NCBI GenBank assembly: GCA_016208315.1
Contig: JACQYF010000043.1
Coordinates: forward strand, 1-64,000
Reading direction: 5' to 3'
DNA from: Chloroflexota bacterium
GTDB lineage: Bacteria > Chloroflexota > Anaerolineae > UBA4142
Length of the DNA stretch: 64,000 bases
The notes below the pieces were generated by a model. The model worked only from the letters and a program-made list of their open reading frames with translations, was not told the DNA's origin and searched no databases. Below are positions 32,581-40,920 of this stretch, in pieces. The first letter of the stretch is position 1. Each line of letters begins with the position of its first letter. The translations under genes and the position numbers were made by a program.

Positions 32581-34157
32581 GATTCCCAAATCATTCCTAT
32601 CAATATGCCGAGCAGCATTCCGTTTTGATCGGTAGTGAACCCGGCGACGGTGAGGTTGCCGACGAAGATGGCGACCAGCGCGGCGAGAATCCCAACCGTG
32701 AATGGCTCGCGAACTCGCCGGTACCCGCGCGCGAGCGTCGCCGCAAACAAACCCATCAGCGCGATAAAACCCACCGCGCCAACCTCGATCAGCGCGGCGA
32801 CGTACGCGCTCTCGGGCGTCGTCGAAACGAACGCGAACGCGCCGCCGCTTAACGTGCGCGTCGGTTCCGCGATGGCGACCGCGTTGTTCAGCCCGTATCC
32901 AAATAGCGGCCGCGCCGCGAAGAATTGGAGCAAACCGGCCCAGATGCCCAGCCGTCCTATCGTTCCCGATAGTCCTTGCTCGCGCTGGACGAGAAAATCA
33001 ATCCGCTGGCCGATCAGGTCGCTGAAAGGTAGGGCGAGAATCAGTCCGCCAACCAGGACGATGAGACCCATTGCAATCGTTTGGGCAGACAAACGCAACC
33101 CAAACGATTTCCCGCTCGCCAAGAGCACAACCGTCAACGCGCCGCCCGTCACTGCCAGCAAGCCCGACCCTTTGAACGTGAGCAAGAGGGCCACACTCAA
33201 GACCAACGCGCAAGCCGCCAAGGCGATAAGCTTTACCTTGTCATTGCGAGCGTTTTGTGCGAAGCAATCCCCAACTTGCGAATTGGAGATTGCTTCGTCG
33301 CACAGTACGCTCCTCGCAATGACAGTGCCCCGCGCGCGCAACAGCCCCAGCACCAGCGACAGGATCGCGGCGATAAAGACCGCATAGTCAATCCCGTTGA
33401 CGAACGTGCCAAAGGGCGCGGCACGCTCAAAGATCACCCAATTGAAAGAGAGATCGCTCAACCGCTCTGCCAGCAGGTCCGGCTGATAGAACAGCCCGCT
33501 GATCGGCAAGCGCAGCAGCGCCAAAACCGCGTCCAGCCCAAGCAGATATTGGAACAAACCGAGCGCCGCTTGGGCCACCCCTGCGATAATCAAAACGACG
33601 ACTAACTTGGCGCGAACCGAAGGCGAGTCCGCTACGTGGCTTACGACGAACACTGACGCGAACACGGGCAGCCAATCATACAGGCCCTTGAGCGCCAAGT
33701 AGCGATTCGACGCGCCCGTCGCGGCGACCAGCGCGGCGAGAGCAAAGATCGCCGCAAAAGACATCCAGGGCTGCCAGGCGGGCCGGCGAACGAGCACGCG
33801 GGCCGCGGCGACGAGCGCAAAAATCGCCGCGCCGCGCAAGGTGAAGGTCGAGTCCGGGAGCGTGAAATAAAATTGCCAGGGAATCAACGCGGCCAGCACG
33901 AGCGCGACCCACGTCAGCGGCAGCGTCCACGCCGCGACGACGATCAAGAACGCGAGGCCGACAAACGCGAGCCAGCCAGGTGCGCCGATCACGGCAAGTA
34001 CGCCAAGCGCCAATGCCGCGCCCGCGCACGCGATAACGATTGTGCGCGCGCGGGCCTCACCCCCCTCCCCCTCCCTCCCCCTCCCCCCTCTCCTGGAATG
34101 AAGTTCAGTTCCAGTAGAGGGGGGAGGGGGAAGGGGGGTAGGAGGTGAGGTATTCAT
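32538..34157 (-). CDS. O-antigen ligase / Wzy-type polymerase (second copy)
   Basis: A 539-aa polytopic protein with about 12 helices and Wzy_C features: EQGLSGTIGRLGIWAGLLQF, RPLFGYGLNNAVAIAEP and TPESAYVAALIEVGAVG. ATG 34157 overlaps the TPR gene stop (ATGA), fixing the start. Three interspersed repeats lie within it. A C-rich hairpin encodes residues 5-35 (LPPPPSTGTELHSRRGGRG). An 86-bp palindrome encodes SVLCDEAISNSQVGDCFAQN between two helices. The 32496 repeat encodes the C-terminus. Whether it remains functional is uncertain, but the frame is intact throughout. Confidence 0.82.
   Translation of the reverse strand: MNTSPPTPLPPPPSTGTELHSRRGGRGREGEGGEARARTIVIACAGAALALGVLAVIGAPGWLAFVGLAFLIVVAAWTLPLTWVALVLAALIPWQFYFTLPDSTFTLRGAAIFALVAAARVLVRRPAWQPWMSFAAIFALAALVAATGASNRYLALKGLYDWLPVFASVFVVSHVADSPSVRAKLVVVLIIAGVAQAALGLFQYLLGLDAVLALLRLPISGLFYQPDLLAERLSDLSFNWVIFERAAPFGTFVNGIDYAVFIAAILSLVLGLLRARGTVIARSVLCDEAISNSQVGDCFAQNARNDKVKLIALAACALVLSVALLLTFKGSGLLAVTGGALTVVLLASGKSFGLRLSAQTIAMGLIVLVGGLILALPFSDLIGQRIDFLVQREQGLSGTIGRLGIWAGLLQFFAARPLFGYGLNNAVAIAEPTRTLSGGAFAFVSTTPESAYVAALIEVGAVGFIALMGLFAATLARGYRRVREPFTVGILAALVAIFVGNLTVAGFTTDQNGMLLGILIGMIWESASTNSQRINEYVC
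33239..33324. repeat. In-frame GTCATTGCGAGCG palindromic repeat
   Basis: TGTCATTGCGAGCG and GAAGCAATC on the left pair with GATTGCTTCG and CGCAATGACA on the right across an 18-nt centre. Related elements lie at 46642-46738 and 42747-42775. This copy is within the polymerase coding sequence, between membrane helices. Confidence 0.9.
34056..34149. repeat. C-rich/G-rich hairpin at the start of a polymerase gene
   Basis: CTCACCCCCCTCCCCCTCCC on the left pairs with a GGGGGAGGGGGAAGG block on the right, around TCCTGGAATGAAGTTCAG. It starts three codons after the ATG and keeps the frame. Confidence 0.85.
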
Positions 34158-35218
34158 GGCCCCACCTCTGCCAGCTTGCGCGCGATGGCTTGCAGGTCAT
34201 CGGCGCGCGTCTCGTACTTGAGCGCAAGAGTGAGCGTTGTGCGGGCCTCGCCTATCCTCCCTTGCCGTGCGTACAACTCGCCCAGCGACCGCAGCAACGT
34301 GGCGTTATTCGGCTTGTGCGCCAGGCCCTTTTGCAGCCATTGCTCCGCGCCGCCACGGGCCTCCAAAATATCTGCCAACGCCAGGTAAGCATCAATGTAC
34401 CACGGCGAATCGGCGACCACTTGCGCCAAGAGCGCGATGGACTCGTCTTGCGCCGCCGAATCGAGCCGCCATTGCGCCAGAGCATAGCCCGTGCGCGGGC
34501 GCGCATCCGTCGGCGCGAATTCACGCGCCTCGTCGAACAAGTCGAGCGCGTCTGAGAGTTTACCCTGGCTCGCGAGAATCTCCGCTTGGCGCGAAATGAT
34601 CGCGGCAAGAAATTCAGGGTCGCGCGTCAACTCGCGCGCGCGGCCCAGTTCTTGGAGGGCGTCCGGAGCACGGTTTGGCAGGTGCGACAAGGCATCGGCC
34701 AAGACGAAATGCGCGTCCGCGCGCGTGGGATCAATTCCAACGGCGATCTCGGCGAAATGTCCCGCCATCGGCCACTCGTGCGCGTCGGCCGCGCGGTGCG
34801 CTTGCTCCATGAAATACGTGAGCGCGCCGGCGAGCCGCCAATGCTTCAGTGCCCACTCGCGGTAATTGGCCTGCCACGCGGCGTCGCCCCAAACGTATTC
34901 TGTAATCGGATCGGACGGCGAGGTTTGATCGAATTCCGCTAGCGCGCGCGCAGCATCGCCGCGTGCCAGCGCGGAACGCGCCTGCGCGAGCGCAAGACGA
35001 TTCAGCTCCGAATATTGCTGCGCGCGGCTCAAGCTCGCGTCGGCTTCTAGCAGAGCGCGCGCCCGGTCGGGTGAATCGTCCGGCAAGGCGACGGCGCGCG
35101 CTAGGGAGGCATTGGCCGAATTCAGGAGCCAGGCGCTCGCGATTTGCGGAAAAATAAACGCGCCGAACACCAGCGCGGCAATCAGGGAAAATATCAAGAG
35201 TAGGGAACGGACAGACAT
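34154..35218 (-). CDS. Membrane-anchored TPR protein
   Basis: A 354-aa protein with an N-terminal signal anchor (LLLIFSLIAALVFGAFIF), then a helical repeat region of about eight TPR-like units (for example ALAQARSALARGDAARALAEFD, RADAHFVLADALSHLPNRAPDAL, GELYARQGRIGEARTTLTLALKY). It lies between Wzz and the polymerase, 1 nt from the former and overlapping the latter. TPR proteins in such loci often scaffold polymerisation or export complexes; that role is inferred. Confidence 0.82.
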   Translation of the reverse strand: MSVRSLLLIFSLIAALVFGAFIFPQIASAWLLNSANASLARAVALPDDSPDRARALLEADASLSRAQQYSELNRLALAQARSALARGDAARALAEFDQTSPSDPITEYVWGDAAWQANYREWALKHWRLAGALTYFMEQAHRAADAHEWPMAGHFAEIAVGIDPTRADAHFVLADALSHLPNRAPDALQELGRARELTRDPEFLAAIISRQAEILASQGKLSDALDLFDEAREFAPTDARPRTGYALAQWRLDSAAQDESIALLAQVVADSPWYIDAYLALADILEARGGAEQWLQKGLAHKPNNATLLRSLGELYARQGRIGEARTTLTLALKYETRADDLQAIARKLAEVGP

Positions 35219-35219
35219 C

Positions 35220-36068
35220 TCAGGGCTTTCGAGTCACATACTCTGCGGCGAACGCGCCGAGGATTCCTATCAGCAAACCTAATCCCGCGGCGACGGCGAT
35301 GTTCTGCGCCCATTTGGGCGACACGGGTTCGGTCGGCACGGGTGCGGCAATCGTCGTCGGTTTCAAGGCGCTGGCCGCCAAAATCGCCGCGCGTCCGAAA
35401 TCGCGCGCAAAATCGTTATAGACCGCTTCGGCGTTGTCGCGGGCGCGGAGCAGGCGCGCGAGCTCGAGGTTTTTCTCGGTGGAGAAAAATGAGGCCGCCC
35501 GCAGCTTGGCGAGATTGTAATCGCCGAGCGCGTTGTCTTGCGAGAATTTCACGAGCGCCTGCTCGGCCGCGTCAAGTTTTTGCTGCGCGGCATCCACCTC
35601 GTCCGAACCCGGCGATAGAATCTGCGCGATGCGCGCCGCGCCGGCTCGCGCCCACGTATTCGCCGTCTGTGCCGCGACATTTGGATCGTCGCTCGTCGCC
35701 GCAATCTCGATCAACGATTTGTCGCCGACATTCGCCGAAATCGAGACGGGCGCTTGCGGCGCAACGGCGCTGACCACCTCCGCGCTTTTCAGCAGCGCGA
35801 CATAGTACGCCGGGGTGTACGCGGTCGGCAGACGGCGCGGGGAATCAACCATCAGGTAATAAGGCGGGACTTGGTTCGCGGTCGGAATCGAGAGCGTGGC
35901 CGGGGCCAGCACGATGGTCGCGGTCGCCGCGTAGACCGGCTTGACGATGAGGCCGACCAACACCGCGGCGACGATCGCGAGGGCCGGCATCGCAAGGACT
36001 AGCTTCCAGCGGCGAATCACAACCGTCAGGTAATCGCGGAGGTCTGAATCGGTCGAAAGGCGGGTCAT
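35220..36068 (-). CDS. Wzz-type chain-length / polysaccharide co-polymerase
   Basis: A 282-aa protein: cytoplasmic start (DLRDYLTVVIRRWKLVLAM), TM1 (LAIVAAVLVGLIVKPVYAA) and an extracytoplasmic coiled-coil region (EVDAAQQKLDAAEQALVKF, NLELARLLRARDNAEAVYND). C-terminal TM2 is IAVAAGLGLLIGILGAFAAEY. There is no BY-kinase domain. This is the Wzz/PCP fold that sets polymer length. ATG 36068 overlaps the lipoprotein stop (ATGA). Confidence 0.87.
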   Translation of the reverse strand: MTRLSTDSDLRDYLTVVIRRWKLVLAMPALAIVAAVLVGLIVKPVYAATATIVLAPATLSIPTANQVPPYYLMVDSPRRLPTAYTPAYYVALLKSAEVVSAVAPQAPVSISANVGDKSLIEIAATSDDPNVAAQTANTWARAGAARIAQILSPGSDEVDAAQQKLDAAEQALVKFSQDNALGDYNLAKLRAASFFSTEKNLELARLLRARDNAEAVYNDFARDFGRAAILAASALKPTTIAAPVPTEPVSPKWAQNIAVAAGLGLLIGILGAFAAEYVTRKP

Positions 36069-36982
36069 GGACAAACTTGGAAAGCCACGGTCGGACTCCC
36101 GCTGCCATCCGGCTTGGAGAACTCAGTCGTCTGATTGCTCTCCCTGTCATGCCAGGCGACCCGCGCGACGAACGGTTCGCACGGGCCGGGGCCGCGAATC
36201 GCCCAATCGGCGGGCGCGGGCAATTCAAAAGTGCCGGGCGGAAAGTCGTTTGGAATTTTCGAGGTTTCACCCATCGGTCGGCGCTCTTCGGGACGATAGA
36301 CATACACGAACCAACGGTACTGGGCTAATTTGCCCGTCGAGTTCAGAAAGGTCACGTAAAAGGTCGGCGGCGCGCCGCGCTTGGGTTCAGCCGGGTCCAT
36401 GCGAATGGACAGCGCCCAAACTCCGGGCGGCGCGGTCACCGTCGGCGTGCGCGGCGGTACGGTCGGCGGGCGACGCGTCGCGGTGGCTTCGGCGGTTGGA
36501 CTGAGCGTAGGGAGGGGAATGGTAAGCGTCGGCGCGGAGGTTGGATCCGCGAGCGGCCCGGTCGGGACCGGCGACGCCGCGGCCGAAGAGATCGCGACGG
36601 AAACCGAAACGAACGCAGGATCGCTGGCGGTGCCCGACGCGTTGAAGGCGCGGACGCTAAGCGTATGCGCGCCAGGGCTGGCCTTCCATTTCTGAATCAG
36701 CGTGAACGAAGCTTGCCCCTGCGGAACAGGAGGAGCATCAGTGCGAACGACGGATCCATCTACCGCCAGCTCGACCCGCACGATACCGTTCTGATCTTTC
36801 GCCGTGGATTGGATGATAACTTCCTCACCTTCGCGAAACACGCTGCCGTTCGCCGGCGATTGAATCGTGACGGTTGGCTTGCCGCCGAGCGTGCTGGCGA
36901 GAAAAGGCACATCGCAAGCCAGCACGCCCAAGCTGACGAGGATCATCACGAACGCAAATGTCCGAAACACGCGGGTGTCCAT
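36065..36982 (-). CDS. Lipoprotein with Ig-like domain and Pro/Thr linker
   Basis: A 305-aa lipoprotein. The signal ends in a lipobox VSLGVLAC (Cys 23). An Ig-like domain (Big-type; TVTIQSPANGSVFREGEEV, PGAHTLSVRAFNASG) occupies about 35-135. A Pro/Thr-rich linker follows (TSAPTLTIPLPTLSPTAEAT), then a beta-rich C-terminal domain (WALSIRMDPAEPKRG, FYVTFLNSTG). It is the first gene of the glycan operon, with promoter at 37068 and a GGAGAC ribosome site. It may anchor or bind the polymer outside the cell. Confidence 0.8.
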   Translation of the reverse strand: MDTRVFRTFAFVMILVSLGVLACDVPFLASTLGGKPTVTIQSPANGSVFREGEEVIIQSTAKDQNGIVRVELAVDGSVVRTDAPPVPQGQASFTLIQKWKASPGAHTLSVRAFNASGTASDPAFVSVSVAISSAAASPVPTGPLADPTSAPTLTIPLPTLSPTAEATATRRPPTVPPRTPTVTAPPGVWALSIRMDPAEPKRGAPPTFYVTFLNSTGKLAQYRWFVYVYRPEERRPMGETSKIPNDFPPGTFELPAPADWAIRGPGPCEPFVARVAWHDRESNQTTEFSKPDGSGSPTVAFQVCP

Positions 36983-37067
36983 GCTGTCTCCTATGACCGA
37001 TAACTCCCCCGAAACTGAATGATCGTCGTGGGCCGGACGGCAACCATTCAGGGCCTACTGCCGGGGA

Positions 37068-37096
37068 AATATAGCATACAAAGCCGACGTGAGCAA
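37068..37096 (-). promoter_or_regulatory. Promoter of the glycan operon
   Basis: On the minus strand TTGCTC (37091-37096), 17 nt, TATATT (37068-37073), about 85 nt before the first ATG. No other clear promoter was seen in the following 23 kb, where most genes overlap. Confidence 0.6.
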
Positions 37097-37107
37097 ATTT
37101 AAAGAGC

Positions 37108-37143
37108 AAGACCCGAAGGGTTTTCAGAAACCCTTCGGGTCTT
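37108..37143. terminator. Hairpin terminator after the acyl-CoA ligase gene
   Basis: Perfect 16-bp arms (AAGACCCGAAGGGTTT / AAACCCTTCGGGTCTT) with a 4-nt loop, starting 3 nt after the ligase stop. It is the same core as the terminator at 492-518. Confidence 0.85.
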
Positions 37144-37145
37144 TA

Positions 37146-38864
37146 TCATTCTTCCATCTTGCGCCGCTCTTCGGCTCGCAACTCTCGGCGCAAGAGCTTG
37201 CCGACTTTGGACTTGGGCAACATGTCGCGAAACTCGATGTAATGCGGCAGTTCGTAAGGCGCCAGGCGTTCGCGGCACCACGCGGTCAGATCGTACGCGC
37301 TGACGCCTTTCACATCTTCCTTGAGGACGACGAACGCTTTGATGCGCTCGCCGACGTTCAGATCGGGAATGCCGACGACACACGATGCGACCACGGCGGA
37401 ATGCTCCTGCAGCACGGCCTCGATGCGCGACGCGGCAACGCGATAGCCCTTGTGCTTGATCACGTCTACAGACCGGTCCTCGAAAAAGAGCCAGCCATCC
37501 TTGTCCATGCGGACAATGTCGCCGGTCTTGTACCAGAGGTTGCCGTCCACCTTGAGAAAGCATCTCTCGGATTCTTCCGGCTTGTTCCAGTACGCGCCGA
37601 CCATGTGCTCGGACGAGACCAGGAGTTCGCCCGACTCGCACTCGGCGACTGCTTCGAGGGTATCGGGGTTGACGATTCTAATTTTTTGGAACGGGACAAG
37701 TTTGCCCGCTGTTCCTTCGGGGAACGGCTGGCCCGCGGGCGTGAGGGAAACGCCGCCGCACGTTTCGGTTGCGCCGTATCCTTGATAGATCGGCTTGCCG
37801 AACCTTTTTTGCCAGCGGTTGCCGATTTCGACGGGCAGGACATCGCCGCCGGAAAAGCAATATTTGAGCGAATCGAGTTTGTATTGGTCGAGCCGGTCGT
37901 GCTCCAAGATCATCCGGTACATCGTCGGCACACCAAAGAAGGTCGTCGCGCGATAGCGCTGGATGTGATCGAACATCGCGTCGAGATTGATGCGCGGCAG
38001 CAGAATCACCGAATCGCCGTGCAGCAACGCGCCCAAGCCGACCGCCTGGCCGAGGATGTGGTAGAGCGGCGCGCCTTGAATCAGCATGTCGTGCGCATTG
38101 GGGATCAGCCGTGCTCGCGATTTACGCTGCTCCGTCATTGCTTCGAGAAAGAGCGTGTGCGAAATGGGTACGCCTTTGGGATGTCCGGTGGTGCCGCCGG
38201 TGTAGAGAATTTCGGCGGTTTCTAGTGGCGGTTGGAAACCGCGCCTACCCAACGCCAAGTCGGCCCCCCGCTCCGCTTCGCTTCGGGGGCTATAGTCCGC
38301 CGACTCCAATCCAGCCGACGGAGGTCGGCTTTGCCGTGAGTTGCCGCGACTTGAGTCGCCCGCCTTGAGCAACTGCCCAAATGTGACCGTATTCTCGCCA
38401 AGCTGGAATTTACCTTCGGGCACCTTTTTCAGCGCCTTGCCGAGGAGTCGTTTCCAAAGCGGCAGAACCTCGATCATGGTTGTGACGACGACGCGCTTTA
38501 GTTTCGTTTCGGAGAGGATGCGGGTGACGTAGCCAAAGTTCGTGTCGAGGCAAAAGATGGTTTCCGCGCCGCTGTCGTTCGCGATGTATTGCAGGTCGCT
38601 CGGCGCGTAGAATGGCGTGACCGGAACCGCAACCGCGCCCATCTTTTGCAGAGCCAGCCACGCGATGATCCATTGGGGCAGGTTCGGTAAAAAGATGATC
38701 GCCTTGTCGCCTTGTTTCATTCCAAGCGCCGCCAGCGAATCCGCGGCATTACCGACCGATTCCGCCAGATGCGAATAGGTGTATTCCTTGCCTAAATAGA
38801 TCAGGCAAGTCTTGTTGCCGAACTGCTTGGCCGCTTGCTCAAAAACGCTGTAGATGGACTCCAA
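37146..38864 (-). CDS. Long-chain / aryl acyl-CoA ligase (FadD-like)
   Basis: A 572-aa AMP-binding ligase. N-terminal FEQAAKQFGNKTCLIYLG, P-loop YTGGTTGHPKG, adenylation motifs QGYGATETCGG and WYKTGDIVRMDKDG, and C-terminal KSKVGKLLRREL with the catalytic Lys. It activates a fatty or aromatic acid to a CoA thioester. A 46-residue in-frame insert (GDSSRGNSRQSRPPSAGLES onward) just before the P-loop is encoded by a hairpin-rich repeat (38222-38362). TTG 38864 has a strong GGAGGA ribosome site at proper spacing; the GTG at 38885 lies before that site. It is downstream of livFGMHK in one direction. Confidence 0.87.
   Translation of the reverse strand: MESIYSVFEQAAKQFGNKTCLIYLGKEYTYSHLAESVGNAADSLAALGMKQGDKAIIFLPNLPQWIIAWLALQKMGAVAVPVTPFYAPSDLQYIANDSGAETIFCLDTNFGYVTRILSETKLKRVVVTTMIEVLPLWKRLLGKALKKVPEGKFQLGENTVTFGQLLKAGDSSRGNSRQSRPPSAGLESADYSPRSEAERGADLALGRRGFQPPLETAEILYTGGTTGHPKGVPISHTLFLEAMTEQRKSRARLIPNAHDMLIQGAPLYHILGQAVGLGALLHGDSVILLPRINLDAMFDHIQRYRATTFFGVPTMYRMILEHDRLDQYKLDSLKYCFSGGDVLPVEIGNRWQKRFGKPIYQGYGATETCGGVSLTPAGQPFPEGTAGKLVPFQKIRIVNPDTLEAVAECESGELLVSSEHMVGAYWNKPEESERCFLKVDGNLWYKTGDIVRMDKDGWLFFEDRSVDVIKHKGYRVAASRIEAVLQEHSAVVASCVVGIPDLNVGERIKAFVVLKEDVKGVSAYDLTAWCRERLAPYELPHYIEFRDMLPKSKVGKLLRRELRAEERRKMEE
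38222..38362. repeat. Composite in-frame repeat inside the acyl-CoA ligase
   Basis: About 140 bp made of hairpin pieces: GGCGGTTGGAAACCGC, CCCCCGCTCCGCTTCG with CGGGGG, GCCGACGGAGGTCGGC and GCGACTTGAGTCGC. It encodes about 46 residues absent from normal FadD proteins, between the N-terminal part and the P-loop. Confidence 0.85.
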
Positions 38865-38888
38865 GCCAACTCCTCCAGACGGCACGCG

Positions 38889-39332
38889 TCAAACCGTGCG
38901 AACTTGTTTCACCCTCGGGACAACTGTGACTTGAATCATCACTTCGCCATATCCCAAGCACTCAACTCCAACGTCTAGACATCTCACTTGGCGCATAAAG
39001 TGAAAGTCATTCGGTTCGTGGCCCTCACTCAGCCGCTCATTGATCAGCGCAACCGGAATGGTTAATTGGGATATGAGGTAGACACACATTCTTTGCGGAC
39101 AATGTTTCGTTATGAAATTGCCGTCAATGTCGAGAATGAGTTTTTGTCCAACGATGTGTCCCGCATTGCAATGTCGGGCGTTGATCACCTCGGCTTGAAT
39201 CGAATACCGCGCGGCGACCTGAGAGAGCCGTCTGACGTGGCGCGTTCGATGGCCCTTCTCCTGGAACATTTCGATTTCCTGATCGGTGTACCCAACGCGC
39301 TTGCCGTACCGCTCGATAATTTCTTCGCTCAC
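38889..39332 (-). CDS. Small Cys-containing protein (TIGR04076-like)
   Basis: A 147-aa protein with an N-terminal helical segment (ERYGKRVGYTDQEIEMFQEK) and a compact C-terminal domain. That domain contains ARHCNAGHIVGQKLILDIDG, ITKHCPQRMC, VRCLDVGVECLGYGEV and a final beta strand. It resembles the TIGR04076 family, whose role is not known. It has five Cys and several His, so metal binding is possible. GTG 39332 follows a GGGGAGAG site. It lies 24 nt before fadD and after livF, suggesting a role tied to the imported acid. Confidence 0.6.
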   Translation of the reverse strand: MSEEIIERYGKRVGYTDQEIEMFQEKGHRTRHVRRLSQVAARYSIQAEVINARHCNAGHIVGQKLILDIDGNFITKHCPQRMCVYLISQLTIPVALINERLSEGHEPNDFHFMRQVRCLDVGVECLGYGEVMIQVTVVPRVKQVRTV

Positions 39333-39351
39333 ACCGCTCTCCCCAGAGCTT

Positions 39352-39419
39352 TCCGCGAATCTCGCGAATCGTCGCTAATTTTTCCTTTTCTATTCGTGTA
39401 GATTCGCGAGATTCGCGGA
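39352..39419. repeat. CCGCGAATC palindromic repeat between livF and the small Cys gene
   Basis: 19-bp perfect arms TCCGCGAATCTCGCGAATC (39352-39370) and GATTCGCGAGATTCGCGGA (39401-39419). It ends 1 nt before the livF stop. Confidence 0.9.
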
Positions 39420-40163
39420 TCACATCCCAAAATACGCTGACTTGACTTCCGGGTTGTCCATCAATTCCTTGCCGGTGCCGGTGACGATGAGCGTGCCATT
39501 CTCCATCACGTAGCCACGGTCAATGATCGGAAAGATCGGCCGGGCGTATTGCTCCGTGACGAGAATCGTAATGCCTTGCTTGCGAATATCGGTCATCGCG
39601 CGGACGATGTCGGCCTGCATCGCGGGACTGAGGCCGAGGAGCGGCTCGTCGAGCAGGAGGAGACGCGGGCGCGCGACCAGCGCCATGCCGATCGCGAGCA
39701 TCTGTTGCTCGCCGCCGCTGAGCAGGCCGGCTTTGCGCCGTTTGAGCCGGAGCAGGTGCGGGAAGAATTCGTAGACGCGCCGGACGCTTTCTTTGACCTC
39801 GCTCGGTTTGTGAAGGTATCCGCTGATCTTGAGATTCTCTTCGACATGGCTATCCCGGAAAACGGGATGCCGCTCGCGGCACAGGACGATGCCCTTGCGG
39901 ACGCGGTCGCTCGGCTTGGCCTCGAGTATTTCCTCGCCCTCGAATTTCAACTCGCCATGCACGGTGATGCGCTCGCCGCCCTTGCGCTCTTCCTTGATTT
40001 TCAAATCGAGCGTCAGGCCCGCAATCGTGTTCATCAGCGTGGTCTTGCCCGCGCTGTTCGAGCCGAACAGCCCGACGATCTCGCCCTTGCGAACGTCGAG
40101 ACTGAGACTGTTTAGCGCCAGCGCGTTCTCGTAGAAAACGGTAAGCCCTTTGACCTCAAGCAT
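39420..40163 (-). CDS. livF: Branched-chain amino-acid-type ABC ATPase LivF
   Basis: A 247-aa ABC ATPase: Walker A GLFGSNSAGKTT, signature LLSGGEQQMLAIG, Walker B LLLLDEPLLGLSP. It pairs with LivG to energise the LivHM permease. Residues 58-80 (DLKIKEERKGGERITVHGEL) form a charged insert longer than usual. ATG 40163 overlaps the livG 3' end by 8 nt. The Q-loop residue appears as CRERHPVF, common in LivF. Confidence 0.92.
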   Translation of the reverse strand: MLEVKGLTVFYENALALNSLSLDVRKGEIVGLFGSNSAGKTTLMNTIAGLTLDLKIKEERKGGERITVHGELKFEGEEILEAKPSDRVRKGIVLCRERHPVFRDSHVEENLKISGYLHKPSEVKESVRRVYEFFPHLLRLKRRKAGLLSGGEQQMLAIGMALVARPRLLLLDEPLLGLSPAMQADIVRAMTDIRKQGITILVTEQYARPIFPIIDRGYVMENGTLIVTGTGKELMDNPEVKSAYFGM

Positions 40164-40920
40164 CGGCGGCCACCTCCGTGCCGAGGTATGCCTTCTTGAC
40201 CACGTCCAGCTCGACGACCTCGGACGGGGCCCCCTCGGCGATCTTTTCGCCGAAGTTCATCACGATCACTTTTTTGACGATGCGGAACAATTCGCGCAGG
40301 CGGTGCTCGACCATGACGAGGGTCGTGCCGCGGTCGCGAATCCGTTCGATGAGGGGCAAGATGCTGGCGACTTCGGACATGCTCATGCCGGAGAACAACT
40401 CATCGAGAATGATCACGTCCGGCTCGAGCGCGAGACAGCGCGCAAGCTCCAAGCGCTTCAAATAACCGTGCGGCAAACTGCTCGCGACCTTGTACGGGAC
40501 GTTGGAGTCGCGTTCGAAGCCGACCTCTTCCAACAAGTGAATCGCGACCTCGTCGCGGTTGCCGTATTTGCCGCCCTTGATCTTGCGGACGCGCGGCGAA
40601 AAGAGCGGGATGATGAGATTCTTGTAACCGGGCAGATTGTAGAACGGCTTGACCATTTGAAAGCTGCGCGCGATACCCAAGTCCACGCGCGCGTAAGGCA
40701 TCAAGTTCGTAATGTCCTTGCCGCGGAAAAAGACGCGCCCCGAAGTGGGCGGCACAAAGCCGGTGATGAGGTTGACCAGCGTCGTCTTGCCCGAGCCGTT
40801 CGGCCCGATGATGCCGAGCGCTTCGCCCTCGCGCAGCTCAAAACTCACATTGTACACCGCGCCGACGCCGCCAAAACGCTTATTCAAGTGGTCCACGCGC
40901 AAGATGGGATAGGGAATCAT
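40156..40920 (-). CDS. livG: Branched-chain amino-acid-type ABC ATPase LivG
   Basis: A 254-aa ABC ATPase: Walker A GIIGPNGSGKTTLVN, Q-loop ARSFQMVKPF, the degenerate signature LPHGYLKRLELAR typical of LivG, and Walker B VIILDELFSG. Overlaps on both sides place it in the liv operon. Substrate class (branched-chain amino acid, amide or aromatic acid) cannot be read from the ATPase. Confidence 0.92.
   Translation of the reverse strand: MIPYPILRVDHLNKRFGGVGAVYNVSFELREGEALGIIGPNGSGKTTLVNLITGFVPPTSGRVFFRGKDITNLMPYARVDLGIARSFQMVKPFYNLPGYKNLIIPLFSPRVRKIKGGKYGNRDEVAIHLLEEVGFERDSNVPYKVASSLPHGYLKRLELARCLALEPDVIILDELFSGMSMSEVASILPLIERIRDRGTTLVMVEHRLRELFRIVKKVIVMNFGEKIAEGAPSEVVELDVVKKAYLGTEVAADA

Noticed and set aside
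39420-40920. Fusion or frameshift between livF and livG
   Set aside because: The two ATPases are separate complete genes with a normal 8-nt overlap.
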